Of a stretch of DNA of 64,000 bases, positions 1 through 8,469 are shown one piece after another. A program made the position numbers and the translations under genes. A model generated the notes under the pieces. It worked only from the letters and a program-made list of their open reading frames with translations. It did not search any database and was not told where the DNA came from. The stretch comes from Myxococcales bacterium (GTDB taxonomy: Bacteria; Myxococcota_A; Polyangia; Polyangiales; Ga0077539), in assembly GCA_016793325.1 (NCBI GenBank), contig JAEUKI010000027.1, positions 1-64,000 on the forward strand, in the 5' to 3' direction. Position 1 is the first letter of the stretch. Each line of letters starts with the position of its first letter.

Positions 1-110
1 TGTTCGAGTACATCGAGGTGTTCTACAACCGCCGACGACTTCACTCTTCGCTCGACTACAAGACCCCAGCCGAGGTCGAACGCGCTTTCGCGCTCGCCAA
101 CGCTGCTTGA
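1..110 (+). CDS. IS3-family transposase OrfB, C-terminal fragment
   Basis: Only the last 35 codons are in the window, read from base 3. They carry the typical end of the IS3 OrfB integrase core: the [19 protein letters not shown] segment (residues YNRRRLHS are the family signature), then a TPAEVE motif just before the stop. The protein would be a DDE transposase acting on the element's own ends. The final glutamate of the DDE triad is expected upstream of the visible part, so activity cannot be judged. The family call is firm because this motif is specific. Confidence 0.85.
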   Translation, partial: FEYIEVFYNRRRLHSSLDYKTPAEVERAFALANAA

Positions 111-140
111 CCAACTGTCAACGCAATCGAGGGAAGCCCA
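1..140 (+). mobile_element. Right end of an IS3-family insertion sequence (partial)
   Basis: The window opens inside the transposase of an IS3-family element. Thirty bases past the transposase stop, the sequence ends in what reads on the opposite strand as TGGGCTTCCCTCGATTGCG. That resembles the TG-plus-CTTCCC terminal inverted repeats of IS3-group elements. I place the element boundary at about base 140. The left end and the target duplication are outside the window, so the exact terminal base is inferred. Confidence 0.65.
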
Positions 141-174
141 GGGGGCTGCGCTCCATCGCTCTCCACACTCCCCG

Positions 175-1047
175 CTATCTCCCGGTAAATCTCTCTTCGA
201 ACGCCCGTCGATTGGGCCCCTCTTTTCGATCGTACACGGCGAACACGACGCGCTCGAACGCCCCTTTGAACGCCGCGCTCTCGAGCGCCTGATCGAACAG
301 CGCTGCCACTTGCGCGGGGTCGTTGCGAAACACGCCGCAGCCCCACGCTCCGAGCACGAGCGAGCGATACCCGCGCGTGCGCGCGACGGCGAGCACCATC
401 GCGATCCGCCGCTCGAGCGCCTCGCGAACCGCGCGAACACCGCCGCGTCCGTGTCGCGCGTGCTCGCCCGCGTTGGGCGCGGGCATCGTGAGAATCGACG
501 CTTCGAACGGCGCTTCGAGCAGCTCCAATCGCTCGTCGCGAAAGAAGACCACGCCCGGCGAATAGATCGCGTGGTCGGTGTAGAGCATCGTTCCACACGA
601 ACGGTTCTCGTCGTAGTACGCGCGCTTGGTGAGCTGCGATGGATAGAGCGCGCTCACGCGGCAGAGGTCTTCTTCTTGCGCCTTGGCGCCGCCCACGAAG
701 CCGCCACCCGGGTTCTTCGCGGACGCGAAGTTCAGCGCGAACACGGGGCCGCGCCCCTCGTCGACGACGAGCCTTCGCAGCGCAGCGCCCGTCGTTTCGC
801 CGGTCACTTGAATCTGTGTGATATGTGGGTCCGCGACGGGGCCGAGCCCCGCGACGAGCTCCGTGAGCGCGGTGGGGTCGTACAAGAACGTCCCGTCGAG
901 CATCGCGCGCACGCCGGGCTCGATCGAGACGATCCGACCCGAAGGCGCTTTGTAGTGACCACGATCGACGATCGAAATCGTCTCGGCAGCGAGCCCTTTG
1001 AGAGACACAGCGGGCGGTTTGTTGCGCACTGCAACGAAGGTTGGCAA
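175..1047 (-). CDS. PARG-like macrodomain hydrolase (TIGR02452 family)
   Basis: A 290-residue protein matching the bacterial poly(ADP-ribose) glycohydrolase-like family TIGR02452. The signature is clear: NFASAKNP at about residues 106-113, a GGG at 114-116, then QEE at 124-126, which is the GGG-X(6-8)-QEE catalytic loop of PARG enzymes. A second conserved segment, GAWGCGVFRNDP, lies near residues 233-244, as in the family. The predicted job is removing ADP-ribose chains or ADP-ribose from macromolecules in the cytoplasm. The length fits the family (about 260-300). The gene stands alone between the IS end and a lipoprotein gene on the same strand; 21 bases separate it from the latter's stop. 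The family call is strong; the physiological substrate is unknown. Confidence 0.85.
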   Translation of the reverse strand: MPTFVAVRNKPPAVSLKGLAAETISIVDRGHYKAPSGRIVSIEPGVRAMLDGTFLYDPTALTELVAGLGPVADPHITQIQVTGETTGAALRRLVVDEGRGPVFALNFASAKNPGGGFVGGAKAQEEDLCRVSALYPSQLTKRAYYDENRSCGTMLYTDHAIYSPGVVFFRDERLELLEAPFEASILTMPAPNAGEHARHGRGGVRAVREALERRIAMVLAVARTRGYRSLVLGAWGCGVFRNDPAQVAALFDQALESAAFKGAFERVVFAVYDRKEGPNRRAFEERFTGR

Positions 1048-1068
1048 GTCTCACCGTGCTCGCAGGGA

Positions 1069-2127
1069 TCACCGGAGCGCGATCGCGTCATCGAGCGTGT
1101 TCCATCCGCGCGACTCGCTCCATCGAACGACGCCGTGCTCGGTGCTCGCGAGCAGTCGCCCGCGGTCGTCCATGACGAACCGAGTGATCGCATCGGGGAC
1201 GCGCGTCACGCGCACGACGCGCGGCCCCTCGAGCCACACGACGACCGTGTCGATGAGCAGGGCGGTGAGCGTTCCATCGAAGTCCGACCAGCGCTGCGTG
1301 CGGCCCGGAACGAGCGCCACTTCGCGATCGTCGCCGTGGTCTCGCGCGACGATCACCACGCGCTCGCCGCGACCCTCTGCGTTGTAGCCCCAACCGTCGA
1401 CGCCCACGTGCGTGTAGTCCCACGCGAGCGGCGTCGGAAGCGCTCTCCACGCGGTCTCGCCGCGCGCGAGCAGCGAGCGTCCGCCGCTTCCTCCGCCGCA
1501 GCCAGCGCTCCAAGACCAGGTGTGCTGGAGATTTCCTCGCGAATCGAACTCGATCCCGTCCGTGTGCTGGCTGTACTCCGGCGCCGTGACCCGTCGCCAC
1601 GTGCGTCCTTCGTCGTCCGATCGCTCGAAGCTCGCCTCGTCCGAAGTCGGTCCACGACACACGATCGCGAGCATCGCTCCCCACAATCCGATGCGCCCGC
1701 GTTCGCAGCGACCATGCAGCTCGCGCGGGTGCGTCGCTCCGTAGTCGATCGCTCGTAGGGCGCCGTCGAACCACAGGACCGCGCCGCGTTGGTTGACGAC
1801 CGCGGTATCGACCGAGAATCCAGTGGGCAATGGGCGCTCGTTCCATCGTGCTCCGTCGTCGAGCGAGACCGCGAGGCGGTCGTCGTACACAACGGCGATC
1901 GTTGTGGCGAGGCCGCGCGCGACGAGCACGCGCGTCGCGACCTTGCGTCGTGTGTTCACGGGCTGCGCAAAGAGCGCCGCGCCCACCAACGGTGGAACCT
2001 CGATCGTCACCGGCCCCTGCGCCGCGAGCGCGCTCGCGCCGGGCGCCGCGCGCGGAACGACCTCGACCGAGTACGCGCAGCCAGTCACGAGCGCAGCCAA
2101 CAGCGCACACGAGCACGAGCGTTTCAT
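1069..2127 (-). CDS. Predicted lipoprotein with Asp-box (BNR) repeats
   Basis: A 352-residue predicted lipoprotein. The chosen ATG gives a compact signal peptide with lipobox LVTGC and the lipidated Cys at 17; a much longer open frame continues upstream but has no signal. Two Asp-box motifs of the S-x-D-x-G-x-T-W type are visible: SLDDGARW near 88-95 and SDDEGRTW near 165-172. Such motifs mark turns in sialidase-like beta-propellers. The rest is Trp/Gly-rich as expected for a propeller. There is no catalytic Arg triad that I can recognise, so I do not call it a sialidase. It is probably an envelope-exposed propeller of unknown ligand. Confidence 0.7.
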   Translation of the reverse strand: MKRSCSCALLAALVTGCAYSVEVVPRAAPGASALAAQGPVTIEVPPLVGAALFAQPVNTRRKVATRVLVARGLATTIAVVYDDRLAVSLDDGARWNERPLPTGFSVDTAVVNQRGAVLWFDGALRAIDYGATHPRELHGRCERGRIGLWGAMLAIVCRGPTSDEASFERSDDEGRTWRRVTAPEYSQHTDGIEFDSRGNLQHTWSWSAGCGGGSGGRSLLARGETAWRALPTPLAWDYTHVGVDGWGYNAEGRGERVVIVARDHGDDREVALVPGRTQRWSDFDGTLTALLIDTVVVWLEGPRVVRVTRVPDAITRFVMDDRGRLLASTEHGVVRWSESRGWNTLDDAIALR

Positions 2128-2197
2128 CACAGTCCATCGCGACGCTGTCACACCGAGCCGCGTGTGCGCCTCTCGCCGCGCTCTCACAGCGCCCGTT

Positions 2198-2256
2198 CGG
2201 GCCTCACCCGCGCTGCCGCGCGCCCCTCTCCCGCGGACCGTCCGCGGGAGAGGGCC
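2198..2256 (+). repeat. REP-like palindromic element, copy A
   Basis: A perfect 14-base stem (CCCTCTCCCGCGGA at 2224-2237 and its complement at 2241-2254) with a CCG loop. It is preceded by a GC-rich arm reading CCTCACCCGCGCTGCCGCG. The same arm plus hairpin recurs inverted at 2361-2416. The structure resembles REP/BIME units; either half could also act as a transcription barrier. Confidence 0.7.
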
Positions 2257-2360
2257 TCCGCAGCGAGTCAGCGGGTGATCGCGCCCCCCGACGCCTGCAT
2301 CGCCGAGGCTCCGTCGTCCTCTAGCCTCGCCTACTTGATAACACACCCACACAATGCAAA

Positions 2361-2418
2361 GCCCCTCTCCCGCGGTCGAACCGCGGGAGAGGGGCGCGCG
2401 GCAGCGGGGGTGAGGCCC
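2361..2418 (-). repeat. REP-like palindromic element, copy B (inverted)
   Basis: A perfect 16-base stem (GCCCCTCTCCCGCGGT at 2361-2376 and its complement at 2380-2395) around a CGA loop, followed by an arm. Read on the minus strand, the arm matches the arm of copy A at nearly every base. The two loops differ (CCG versus CGA), while the stems and arms are conserved. That pattern suggests a mobile or maintained repeat family rather than a one-off hairpin. Confidence 0.7.
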
Positions 2419-2566
2419 GCAACCTCCGTCCTGATTGTCACACTTTGGCCCATCACCCCAACGCGCACGTCTTCGAATCGCCTGCAAATCACCAGCACAT
2501 CGCGGTCTCGCTCGCGAGCGGCTCGGATCGTGAATGCGCTCGGTCATCTTCCGAGGGAGGCGTGTC

Positions 2567-4450
2567 GTGAAAGCTACGTGGGTGTGTCGATCGGGCTTGT
2601 TGTTGCTGGCGGCGCTCGAGAGCGGGTGTCTCTTGAAGGCCTCGTCCGAGCCCGACGCGCGCGCGGACGCGACGGGCGGGGATCGCGTGTCGCCGTTCGA
2701 CGTTCCCGCGGCGGGCGACTCGATGGTGGTCATCGTGGAGGATTCCTCGCCGTTCGATGTTCCCTCGGTCGGGATCGATCGAGTGGTGCCTCCGTTCGAC
2801 CACGCGGTGATCGATGTTCCGCCGCCGCCGGTGGACGCCGCTGGGGGCCCGGACGCAGGGCCCGACGCGCGCATCGACGTCGCGAACGACACGTCCATCG
2901 ACACCGGTGTCCCGCCCGTCGACACTGGGACTTCTCCCGCGGACACCGGTGTCTCTCCGTCGGACACCGGTGTGTCTCTCGACGATGCGAGCGCGCCGAT
3001 GGACAGCGGGATCGCGCCCGCTGACAGCGGAATCGTCAGCGACACCGGCGTGCGCAACGACGCTGGTCGCGACGTCGCGGGCGACGGCGACGTGTACGAG
3101 CCTCCCTCGTCACTTGATTACTGCGCGCGAATCACGGACCGAACGCCCGTCACGATGTACCTGGCGTCCGACGACTCCAACTCCGTCGCGTCCGCGCAGA
3201 TCGCTCGGCGATTGATCACCACGGGCGTGCGTGTCCCCGCGGAGGTCATTCGAACCCACGAATTCATGAACTACTACAACCCTCGGTTCGCTCCGGCGGC
3301 CGCGGGCAGCGTGTCGATCACTGGCGCGCTGCGCGCCGTCCCGGGCTCGGGGCAGTTCGACATGCAAGTGGCAGTGCAGTCCGAGGCGAGGACCATGGCG
3401 CAAGTGTCGCCCATGGTGATCACGTTCGTGATCGACACGTCCGCGTCGATGAGCTTCGAGCGCATGAGCCGCGCGCAAGCCGTGATCCGCGCGATCGCCG
3501 CGCGCCTCCGCCCTGGCGACGTCGTCTCCGCCGCCGGATGGAACACCAGCGCCCGCGTCCTGCTCGACGGAATCTCCGTCACCGGCCCCAACGACGCGCG
3601 CGTCCTCGCGATGGCGAGCGAGCTGCGCGCCACGTGGGAGTCGACCGACCTGCAGTTCGGGCTGAGCTACGGCTACGCGCTCGCGATGGCCCACCGCTCG
3701 CGCGCGAAGCTCAACCGCGTCGTGCTCATCAGCGACGGCGAAGCCAACGTCGCGACTACGAGCGCCGACGTGATCGCACGTCCCGCTCGCGACCAGATCA
3801 ACGGCGAGATTCACCTCGTCGGCGTGAGCGTCGGCGACGGCGTCAACGACACGCTCATGGACCGCGTGACCGACCTCGGCCGCGGAGCGTCGATGTTCAT
3901 CGATCGCCCCGAAGAAGCAGAGGCGATGTTCGGACCGAGGTTCATCGAGACGATGGACATCGCGGTCCGCTCGGTGCGGCTCGAGCTCGAGCTGCCCTGG
4001 TACATGCGCGTGTTCGCCACGAGCGCCGAGAGCATCTCGGGCATGGCGACGCTCGTCGAGCCGCAGTACCTCTCGCCAAACGACGCGATGGTGTTTCAGC
4101 AGGTGCTCCAAGCGTGCAGCCCCACGATCGCGGCGCCGACCGACGTCGTGCGTATGCGCGCCACATTTCAAGATCGCACGACGCTCGCCGAGCGCTCGGT
4201 GAGCGCCGAGCGAACGATGGGCTCCCTCTTGTCCGAGCCCGAAGGCGCGCTTCGAAAGGGCGAGGCCATCGTCGCGTACGCAGAGGCCCTCAAGGTCTCG
4301 GACCTCGCGGACCGCACGACCGCGCTCGCCGCGATCGATCGCGCGATCGAGATCGTCGCCCGCGCGCGCGTCGGGGCTGCAGACGACGCAGAGCTCCGCG
4401 AGATCCACACGCTGCTCACGCGCCATCGCGAGTATCGACGGCTGTTCTGA
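2567..4450 (+). CDS. vWA-domain lipoprotein (YfbK-like)
   Basis: A 627-residue exported protein. The GTG start is chosen because GAGGGAGG lies 6 bases upstream and a signal with lipobox-like LESGC follows at once; an in-frame ATG at 2534 is the alternative. After the lipid Cys comes a low-complexity Asp/Pro/Ser/Thr spacer with repeated DTG-V-x-P units (about 2880-3060). Next is the N-terminal domain found in YfbK-type vWA proteins (EFMNYYNPRF near 231-240). Then a von Willebrand A domain follows with the MIDAS motif DTSAS near 290-294, and a C-terminal part typical of the same family. It probably binds a divalent metal and a protein partner at the cell surface. The partner is unknown; genes on both sides are unrelated. 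Confidence 0.85.
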   Translation: MKATWVCRSGLLLLAALESGCLLKASSEPDARADATGGDRVSPFDVPAAGDSMVVIVEDSSPFDVPSVGIDRVVPPFDHAVIDVPPPPVDAAGGPDAGPDARIDVANDTSIDTGVPPVDTGTSPADTGVSPSDTGVSLDDASAPMDSGIAPADSGIVSDTGVRNDAGRDVAGDGDVYEPPSSLDYCARITDRTPVTMYLASDDSNSVASAQIARRLITTGVRVPAEVIRTHEFMNYYNPRFAPAAAGSVSITGALRAVPGSGQFDMQVAVQSEARTMAQVSPMVITFVIDTSASMSFERMSRAQAVIRAIAARLRPGDVVSAAGWNTSARVLLDGISVTGPNDARVLAMASELRATWESTDLQFGLSYGYALAMAHRSRAKLNRVVLISDGEANVATTSADVIARPARDQINGEIHLVGVSVGDGVNDTLMDRVTDLGRGASMFIDRPEEAEAMFGPRFIETMDIAVRSVRLELELPWYMRVFATSAESISGMATLVEPQYLSPNDAMVFQQVLQACSPTIAAPTDVVRMRATFQDRTTLAERSVSAERTMGSLLSEPEGALRKGEAIVAYAEALKVSDLADRTTALAAIDRAIEIVARARVGAADDAELREIHTLLTRHREYRRLF

Positions 4451-4527
4451 GCGTTCGTCGCTGTTGATGGCCGAGCCGGATCGCTCCACGGTCATCGCTC
4501 GTCGATTCTCTGGTTTCGCTCTCCGCG

Positions 4528-5526
4528 ATGTCCGAAACGATCCTTGGCGGGGGCCGCAGGGTGATCCTACGGTCGCGCCGCGCCGTGAACAGCAAGCAAG
4601 CGATGTTGATTCTGTGTGCGACCTCGAGCGCCTGCGCTCGTTCGCGTGCTTCGGACCTCGACGCCGAGCGGCAAGAGCTGCGGCGCCGCGCCTCGGAGGT
4701 GCAGCAGAGACTCGAGCAAGTCGCCGCGCAAACGGCAGGCGCCAGTCAACAATGCGAGCGAGAGACCGCGCTGCGGCGGCAGGCCGCGATGCGCGCGGAC
4801 GTCCCTGCGTTGCGACAGCCACCGCCTGCGAACCCTGTGCTCCTCTGCGGAGACGAAGGCACGTACCGATGCTTCGAAGACGGAGCCCTCGTCGACGCGG
4901 TACAGCCCCTGCGCGAAGAGCAGCGCGTCGTTCACTCGGGGGCCTGCGCTCCGCACTTGCACAGCCTGCGCGCCGACCTCGCTGCCGTGCGAAGCAGCGC
5001 GCCCGAGTTCGTGTTCTCGTCGTTCGTCGTCAACCCGTGGCTCGAGCGAGCGCACGCGGTCCTCGATCGGGCACAACAAGCGATGCCCGACGCGCCGCCG
5101 CCGCTCGCTGTGTACTCGTCGCGCTGCACTCGGACCGAGGTGCGGCGGTTTCGAAGCGACGATGGCGTAGCTAGACACTCGCTGGATCGATTCAATTGCA
5201 CGGTGTCCGTCACGTATGTCGACCCGCGCGGAGTCGTGTTGGGGCGTGTCTCGACCACCGCGAACGCGAGTCCCGCCGCGAACGTCCTCAGCCACAACGG
5301 CGCGTTCGCTTCGCAGATCGACGCGGCGAACGACGGCGTCGCTCGGCGCGCGCGCACCCTCGGCTGGGAGCAAATCGGACGAGCGCTGGCCTCCCTGCGG
5401 CTCGGCGCGGCCGCGGATCGCGCGATCGCGGCCGCGCCTGTCGAGACGACGCGTCCTTCTGCAGCGACGCGCCCGGCCGAGCGTGCGCCTGCTCGACCGA
5501 CGCCTCCTGCGAGCGACATGTACTGA
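4528..5526 (+). CDS. Hypothetical exported protein with N-terminal coiled coil
   Basis: I do not recognise the family. It has 332 codons from the ATG; a GTG at 4561 would give a shorter n-region. A hydrophobic stretch (AMLILCATSSAC) around residues 25-36 looks like a signal with a weak lipobox. A charged, Glu/Arg/Gln-rich segment follows (about 42-80) that should form a coiled coil. The middle has four or five spaced cysteines (CGDEGTYRCFEDG and others) that could pair outside the cytoplasm. The C-terminal 35 residues are Pro/Ala/Thr-rich and disordered. It starts 77 bases after the vWA gene on the same strand, so co-transcription is possible. Confidence 0.6.
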   Translation: MSETILGGGRRVILRSRRAVNSKQAMLILCATSSACARSRASDLDAERQELRRRASEVQQRLEQVAAQTAGASQQCERETALRRQAAMRADVPALRQPPPANPVLLCGDEGTYRCFEDGALVDAVQPLREEQRVVHSGACAPHLHSLRADLAAVRSSAPEFVFSSFVVNPWLERAHAVLDRAQQAMPDAPPPLAVYSSRCTRTEVRRFRSDDGVARHSLDRFNCTVSVTYVDPRGVVLGRVSTTANASPAANVLSHNGAFASQIDAANDGVARRARTLGWEQIGRALASLRLGAAADRAIAAAPVETTRPSAATRPAERAPARPTPPASDMY

Positions 5527-5553
5527 ACGATCACGAGGCCGATCGACGCGCCT

Positions 5554-6408
5554 TCATCGACTCGAGCCGCGATTCTTCAGAAACGAGAGATCCATTTGGG
5601 CCCTCGCCATCGCCGTGCGCAGCGCGCGGTCGGAGCTGTACCCGAGCGCGTGAGCGACGTCCGTGGCGCTCGCTCCGCGAACGGTGAGCAGCGACGCTGC
5701 GTACTGCATTCGTATGGTGAGCAGCGTTCGACGGAGCGTCCCGTCGAGCAGCCCGAGCCAATCGCTGTGCTCGGACACGACGCGTCTCCATTGTCGTTCG
5801 GAGCGCCCGCGCGCGAGGTCGACCCACATCGGGTGCTCGTGCAAATGCGTGAGCGCCCAGTTCAACTGCTCGGCCGCGCGAACCACGATCTCCGGCGGCT
5901 CCATCGGCTCGACGCTCGGAACCAAAATGCCCTCTCGCTCGAGCGCCTCGAGCAGCGCGCGCAGCGACGGAAGATCGAGGGCGCGTTGTTCAGTGTCGAG
6001 CACCGCCGCAGCGAAGCGTCGCGCCGCGTCGAGCAACGCTGGCGAGCAATCGTGCAGGCGCAGCGGGCCGATGAGCGGGGTGTTCCATTCGAGCGTGACG
6101 AGCTGTGCGTCTTCGCTCCACGCGTCGGAGAGCGACATCGCAGTTGGCCCCAGGAGCGCCTGCCCGGTCACGAGCGTGCGCTCGCCATCGCGTCGGTCGA
6201 TCCACGAGCCGCGGCACACGATCGTCACGTCGTTGACGAAGCCCGCGATCCCGCTGAGCTGCCCGAGCGCTTGTGCCTCGTAGCTCATCCGCTCGAGCGC
6301 CATCACGTACGCGCGAAACCCAGGCTGTCGGAGGCACGCAAACGACCGCCTCGCGCCCACAGACGGGAGCGCCACGTCTCGAACGAGCCGGATCATGGTC
6401 TCGACCAA
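5554..6408 (-). CDS. AraC-family transcriptional regulator
   Basis: A 284-residue protein with a C-terminal AraC-type helix-turn-helix pair. The second helix set reads RGASATDVAHALGYSSDRALRTAM (split here: RGASATDVAHALGY, then SSDRALRTAM), at about residues 240-265. The N-terminal 180 residues have the composition of an AraC ligand-binding half, but no known effector motif is visible. It is convergent with the upstream hypothetical gene, 27 bases apart, and divergent from the lipoprotein gene at 6705, which it may control. Family assignment rests on the HTH only. Confidence 0.75.
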   Translation of the reverse strand: MVETMIRLVRDVALPSVGARRSFACLRQPGFRAYVMALERMSYEAQALGQLSGIAGFVNDVTIVCRGSWIDRRDGERTLVTGQALLGPTAMSLSDAWSEDAQLVTLEWNTPLIGPLRLHDCSPALLDAARRFAAAVLDTEQRALDLPSLRALLEALEREGILVPSVEPMEPPEIVVRAAEQLNWALTHLHEHPMWVDLARGRSERQWRRVVSEHSDWLGLLDGTLRRTLLTIRMQYAASLLTVRGASATDVAHALGYSSDRALRTAMARAQMDLSFLKNRGSSR

Positions 6409-6704
6409 CGATCGAGAAGCGCTCGGCTCCGGGCGCTGTATGCGCGAGCAACGACCAGGGCCATGGTGGGGCTTCGACCGAGGCTATCCCGATCGCGACG
6501 CGAGGCGTAGCCCACTCCTCCCCTTCGCGCACGCCCGCGACGAACCGCTCGAATGATTCGAATTCACGCGCCAGTTTTCGAGACCCGTGATCGTACATCT
6601 TGACGGATCGCGCCGCGCTGCAACCACGCCATCGCCCGCGTCGCCCGACGCTCCGCACTCTGCTCCCTCCCCAGTTCGCCCGTTGTGTACGCTCGCGGCC
6701 TTCG

Positions 6705-8375
6705 ATGCCTCGCCCGTCGCGCACGGTCGCTCGCCTCGCTGTCGCGCTCGTCGCGATCACGGGGCTCTCTTGTCGCCACCCGCGGCCCGCGCCCGTTCTC
6801 TACGGGCTCGATCGCTCGTGGCAAATCGAGTCGCAAATTTCCAGCGCTCCGTGGAGCGGCCCGCGCGACCCTGCCCTCGCACGCGAGGCCGCCCTCGCGC
6901 GCGAGGCGCTCGCTGCTGGCCTCTTCGATCCCACGACAACGACGTTCATGCGCTGCGGCGCGCTCGTCGGGTGGGTCGATCGCCACGAGCTGATGTTCAC
7001 GCTCCGCGGCCAGCTCGTTCGAAGACCTCCCGCGGGTGACTGCCGTACCGAGCCGTCGACGCCCACCCACCTCGCGTCGCTCGTGACCGCCGCGCAACGA
7101 GCGCCGCTCGCCGATCCGCTCGTTCGCGCGGTGCTCCTTCGCGCGGGCTACGACGAACGCGCGCTCGCAGAGAGCGCTCCCGCCTCGAACGCACGCGACT
7201 CCGTCGCTCCCTGTGGTCTCGTCGCAGCGTGGGCTTCGCTCGCGTACACGAGCGCGCTCGAGTTGTACGGCGGGGACACCCCGCGGCGCGAGGGGCTCGA
7301 CGATCGCCGCGCATCGGGCGCGCTCGACCTCGCGCGCTTCGCGATCGGTCGCTGCGAAAAGAGCGGCGTCGCAGAAGAGTCACTGCTCCGCGCGATGCCC
7401 TTCGCACGGACCGCGCGCGAGCTCGCCGACAACGTCTGGCTCTATCGACACGTCCTCCGTGACACACAGGGCGACGAGTATCCGCCGGGCACCCGTCCGC
7501 CCCCGCAGCCATGGCGCCGCGTGACTGCGACGTCTCGCACCGTCGTCGTCTCGCTCTCGCTCTCGAACTACACGAATCGCGAGGGCTACTCCGACGTGTC
7601 GCTGCGCGGCCCTTCGCGTTGCGCGGCGACGCCCGAGGCTCCGTGGCGCGCGTATCGAGCGTCGTCGGACTGGTTTCGCGACGCGCAAGACGCCGAGGTC
7701 CTGCTCGAGTGGCGAGCGCTCGAGGGCTTGCTCCAGCGCGTCTCCTACGGTCGATCGTTTACACGAACGCTGCTCCCTGCGTGCAACGACGAGCCCCCGC
7801 GGCTGCTTCGCGCCAACGAGGTCGCGTACGTGCTCTTGTCCGCGGCGCTCGGCTACGACGCGCTCGAGCCCAGTGAATTCACACGGTTTCGCGAGGGCCA
7901 CGTCGCGACGGCGCTCGCGGTCGAGCAGCGCTTTCGTCAGCGCCTCGACCGCATGGCCCGCGGCAACGGAGCGCTCGCGCGCCTCGCGCTGCAACAAAAC
8001 GAGCTCGCGGTCTTGTGGCCACGCGCAGCCGAACGTCTCGCGGCCGAGCACCACCTCGAAGACGACAACCACACCCCGCCCGCGGAGCTGCAGCGCAATC
8101 GCGACGCTGCGCTGGTGATCCGCCGCGCGATGGTCGAGACGCACTCGCCGCTCGTGCGCTGTCAGATGGCGCTCGCCGCGGTCGAAATCGATCGCTCGCG
8201 GTCCGAGGCGATCTTGGCGAGCGCGAGAACCGCCGCGGCCGCCAGCGTAGATTCGACCCCTCCGTTGGTCGACTGCGCCAACCGATTGCTCGCAGCGATC
8301 GCGGCGCGCACGGCTCCGCTGGCTGCGCCGACGACCCGGGCTGCGCCGACGACCCGGGCTACGCCGCCGCGCTGA
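6705..8375 (+). CDS. Hypothetical lipoprotein
   Basis: A 556-residue protein of unknown family. The ATG at 6705 is preferred over upstream in-frame starts because it opens directly into a signal peptide (RTVARLAVALVAITGLSC) with lipobox GLSC at about residues 20-23. The mature part is rich in Arg, Glu and Leu, largely helical by composition, with scattered cysteines. The C-terminus ends in an Ala/Pro/Thr tail encoded by an 18-base direct repeat (8321-8356). It is transcribed divergently from the AraC-family gene and lies 94 bases before the reductase-like gene. Confidence 0.65.
   Translation: MPRPSRTVARLAVALVAITGLSCRHPRPAPVLYGLDRSWQIESQISSAPWSGPRDPALAREAALAREALAAGLFDPTTTTFMRCGALVGWVDRHELMFTLRGQLVRRPPAGDCRTEPSTPTHLASLVTAAQRAPLADPLVRAVLLRAGYDERALAESAPASNARDSVAPCGLVAAWASLAYTSALELYGGDTPRREGLDDRRASGALDLARFAIGRCEKSGVAEESLLRAMPFARTARELADNVWLYRHVLRDTQGDEYPPGTRPPPQPWRRVTATSRTVVVSLSLSNYTNREGYSDVSLRGPSRCAATPEAPWRAYRASSDWFRDAQDAEVLLEWRALEGLLQRVSYGRSFTRTLLPACNDEPPRLLRANEVAYVLLSAALGYDALEPSEFTRFREGHVATALAVEQRFRQRLDRMARGNGALARLALQQNELAVLWPRAAERLAAEHHLEDDNHTPPAELQRNRDAALVIRRAMVETHSPLVRCQMALAAVEIDRSRSEAILASARTAAAASVDSTPPLVDCANRLLAAIAARTAPLAAPTTRAAPTTRATPPR
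8321..8365 (+). repeat. 18-base tandem direct repeat at gene 3' end
   Basis: GGCTGCGCCGACGACCCG occurs at 8321-8338 and again exactly at 8339-8356, followed by a half copy with one change. The unit is a multiple of three, so it adds the six-residue block AAPTTR to the tail of the lipoprotein without shifting frame. It is a slippage-prone site. Confidence 0.8.
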
Positions 8376-8469
8376 GCATCACTGGCCTGTCGTCGTTTTG
8401 CGCCAATGCAGAACGACTCTGCGCCGTTGTGCGTTCTCGCGCATCGGCTCGCGCATTACGCCATCGCCC

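Larger units (their letters stand above)
2128..2566. other. Intergenic region with inverted REP-like pair
   Basis: No gene is supported in these 439 bases, which lie between two divergently transcribed lipoprotein genes. The region holds two long palindromes, listed separately, inside inverted copies of a roughly 55-base unit. A purine-rich GAGGGAGG at 2553-2560 sits 6 bases before the downstream GTG and is its likely ribosome binding site. No convincing sigma70 boxes were seen. Confidence 0.6.

Noticed and set aside
1069..3057. One long minus-strand protein covering the BNR lipoprotein and the upstream region
   Set aside because: Only the part after the lipobox start at 2127 is protein-like. 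The upstream part crosses the REP-like palindromes and the antisense of the vWA gene.
3110..4822. Long open frame on the minus strand opposite the vWA gene
   Set aside because: It is a mirror of a real gene in high-GC DNA. Its product is Arg/His/Asp-rich without any domain, whereas the plus-strand product has a full vWA signature.
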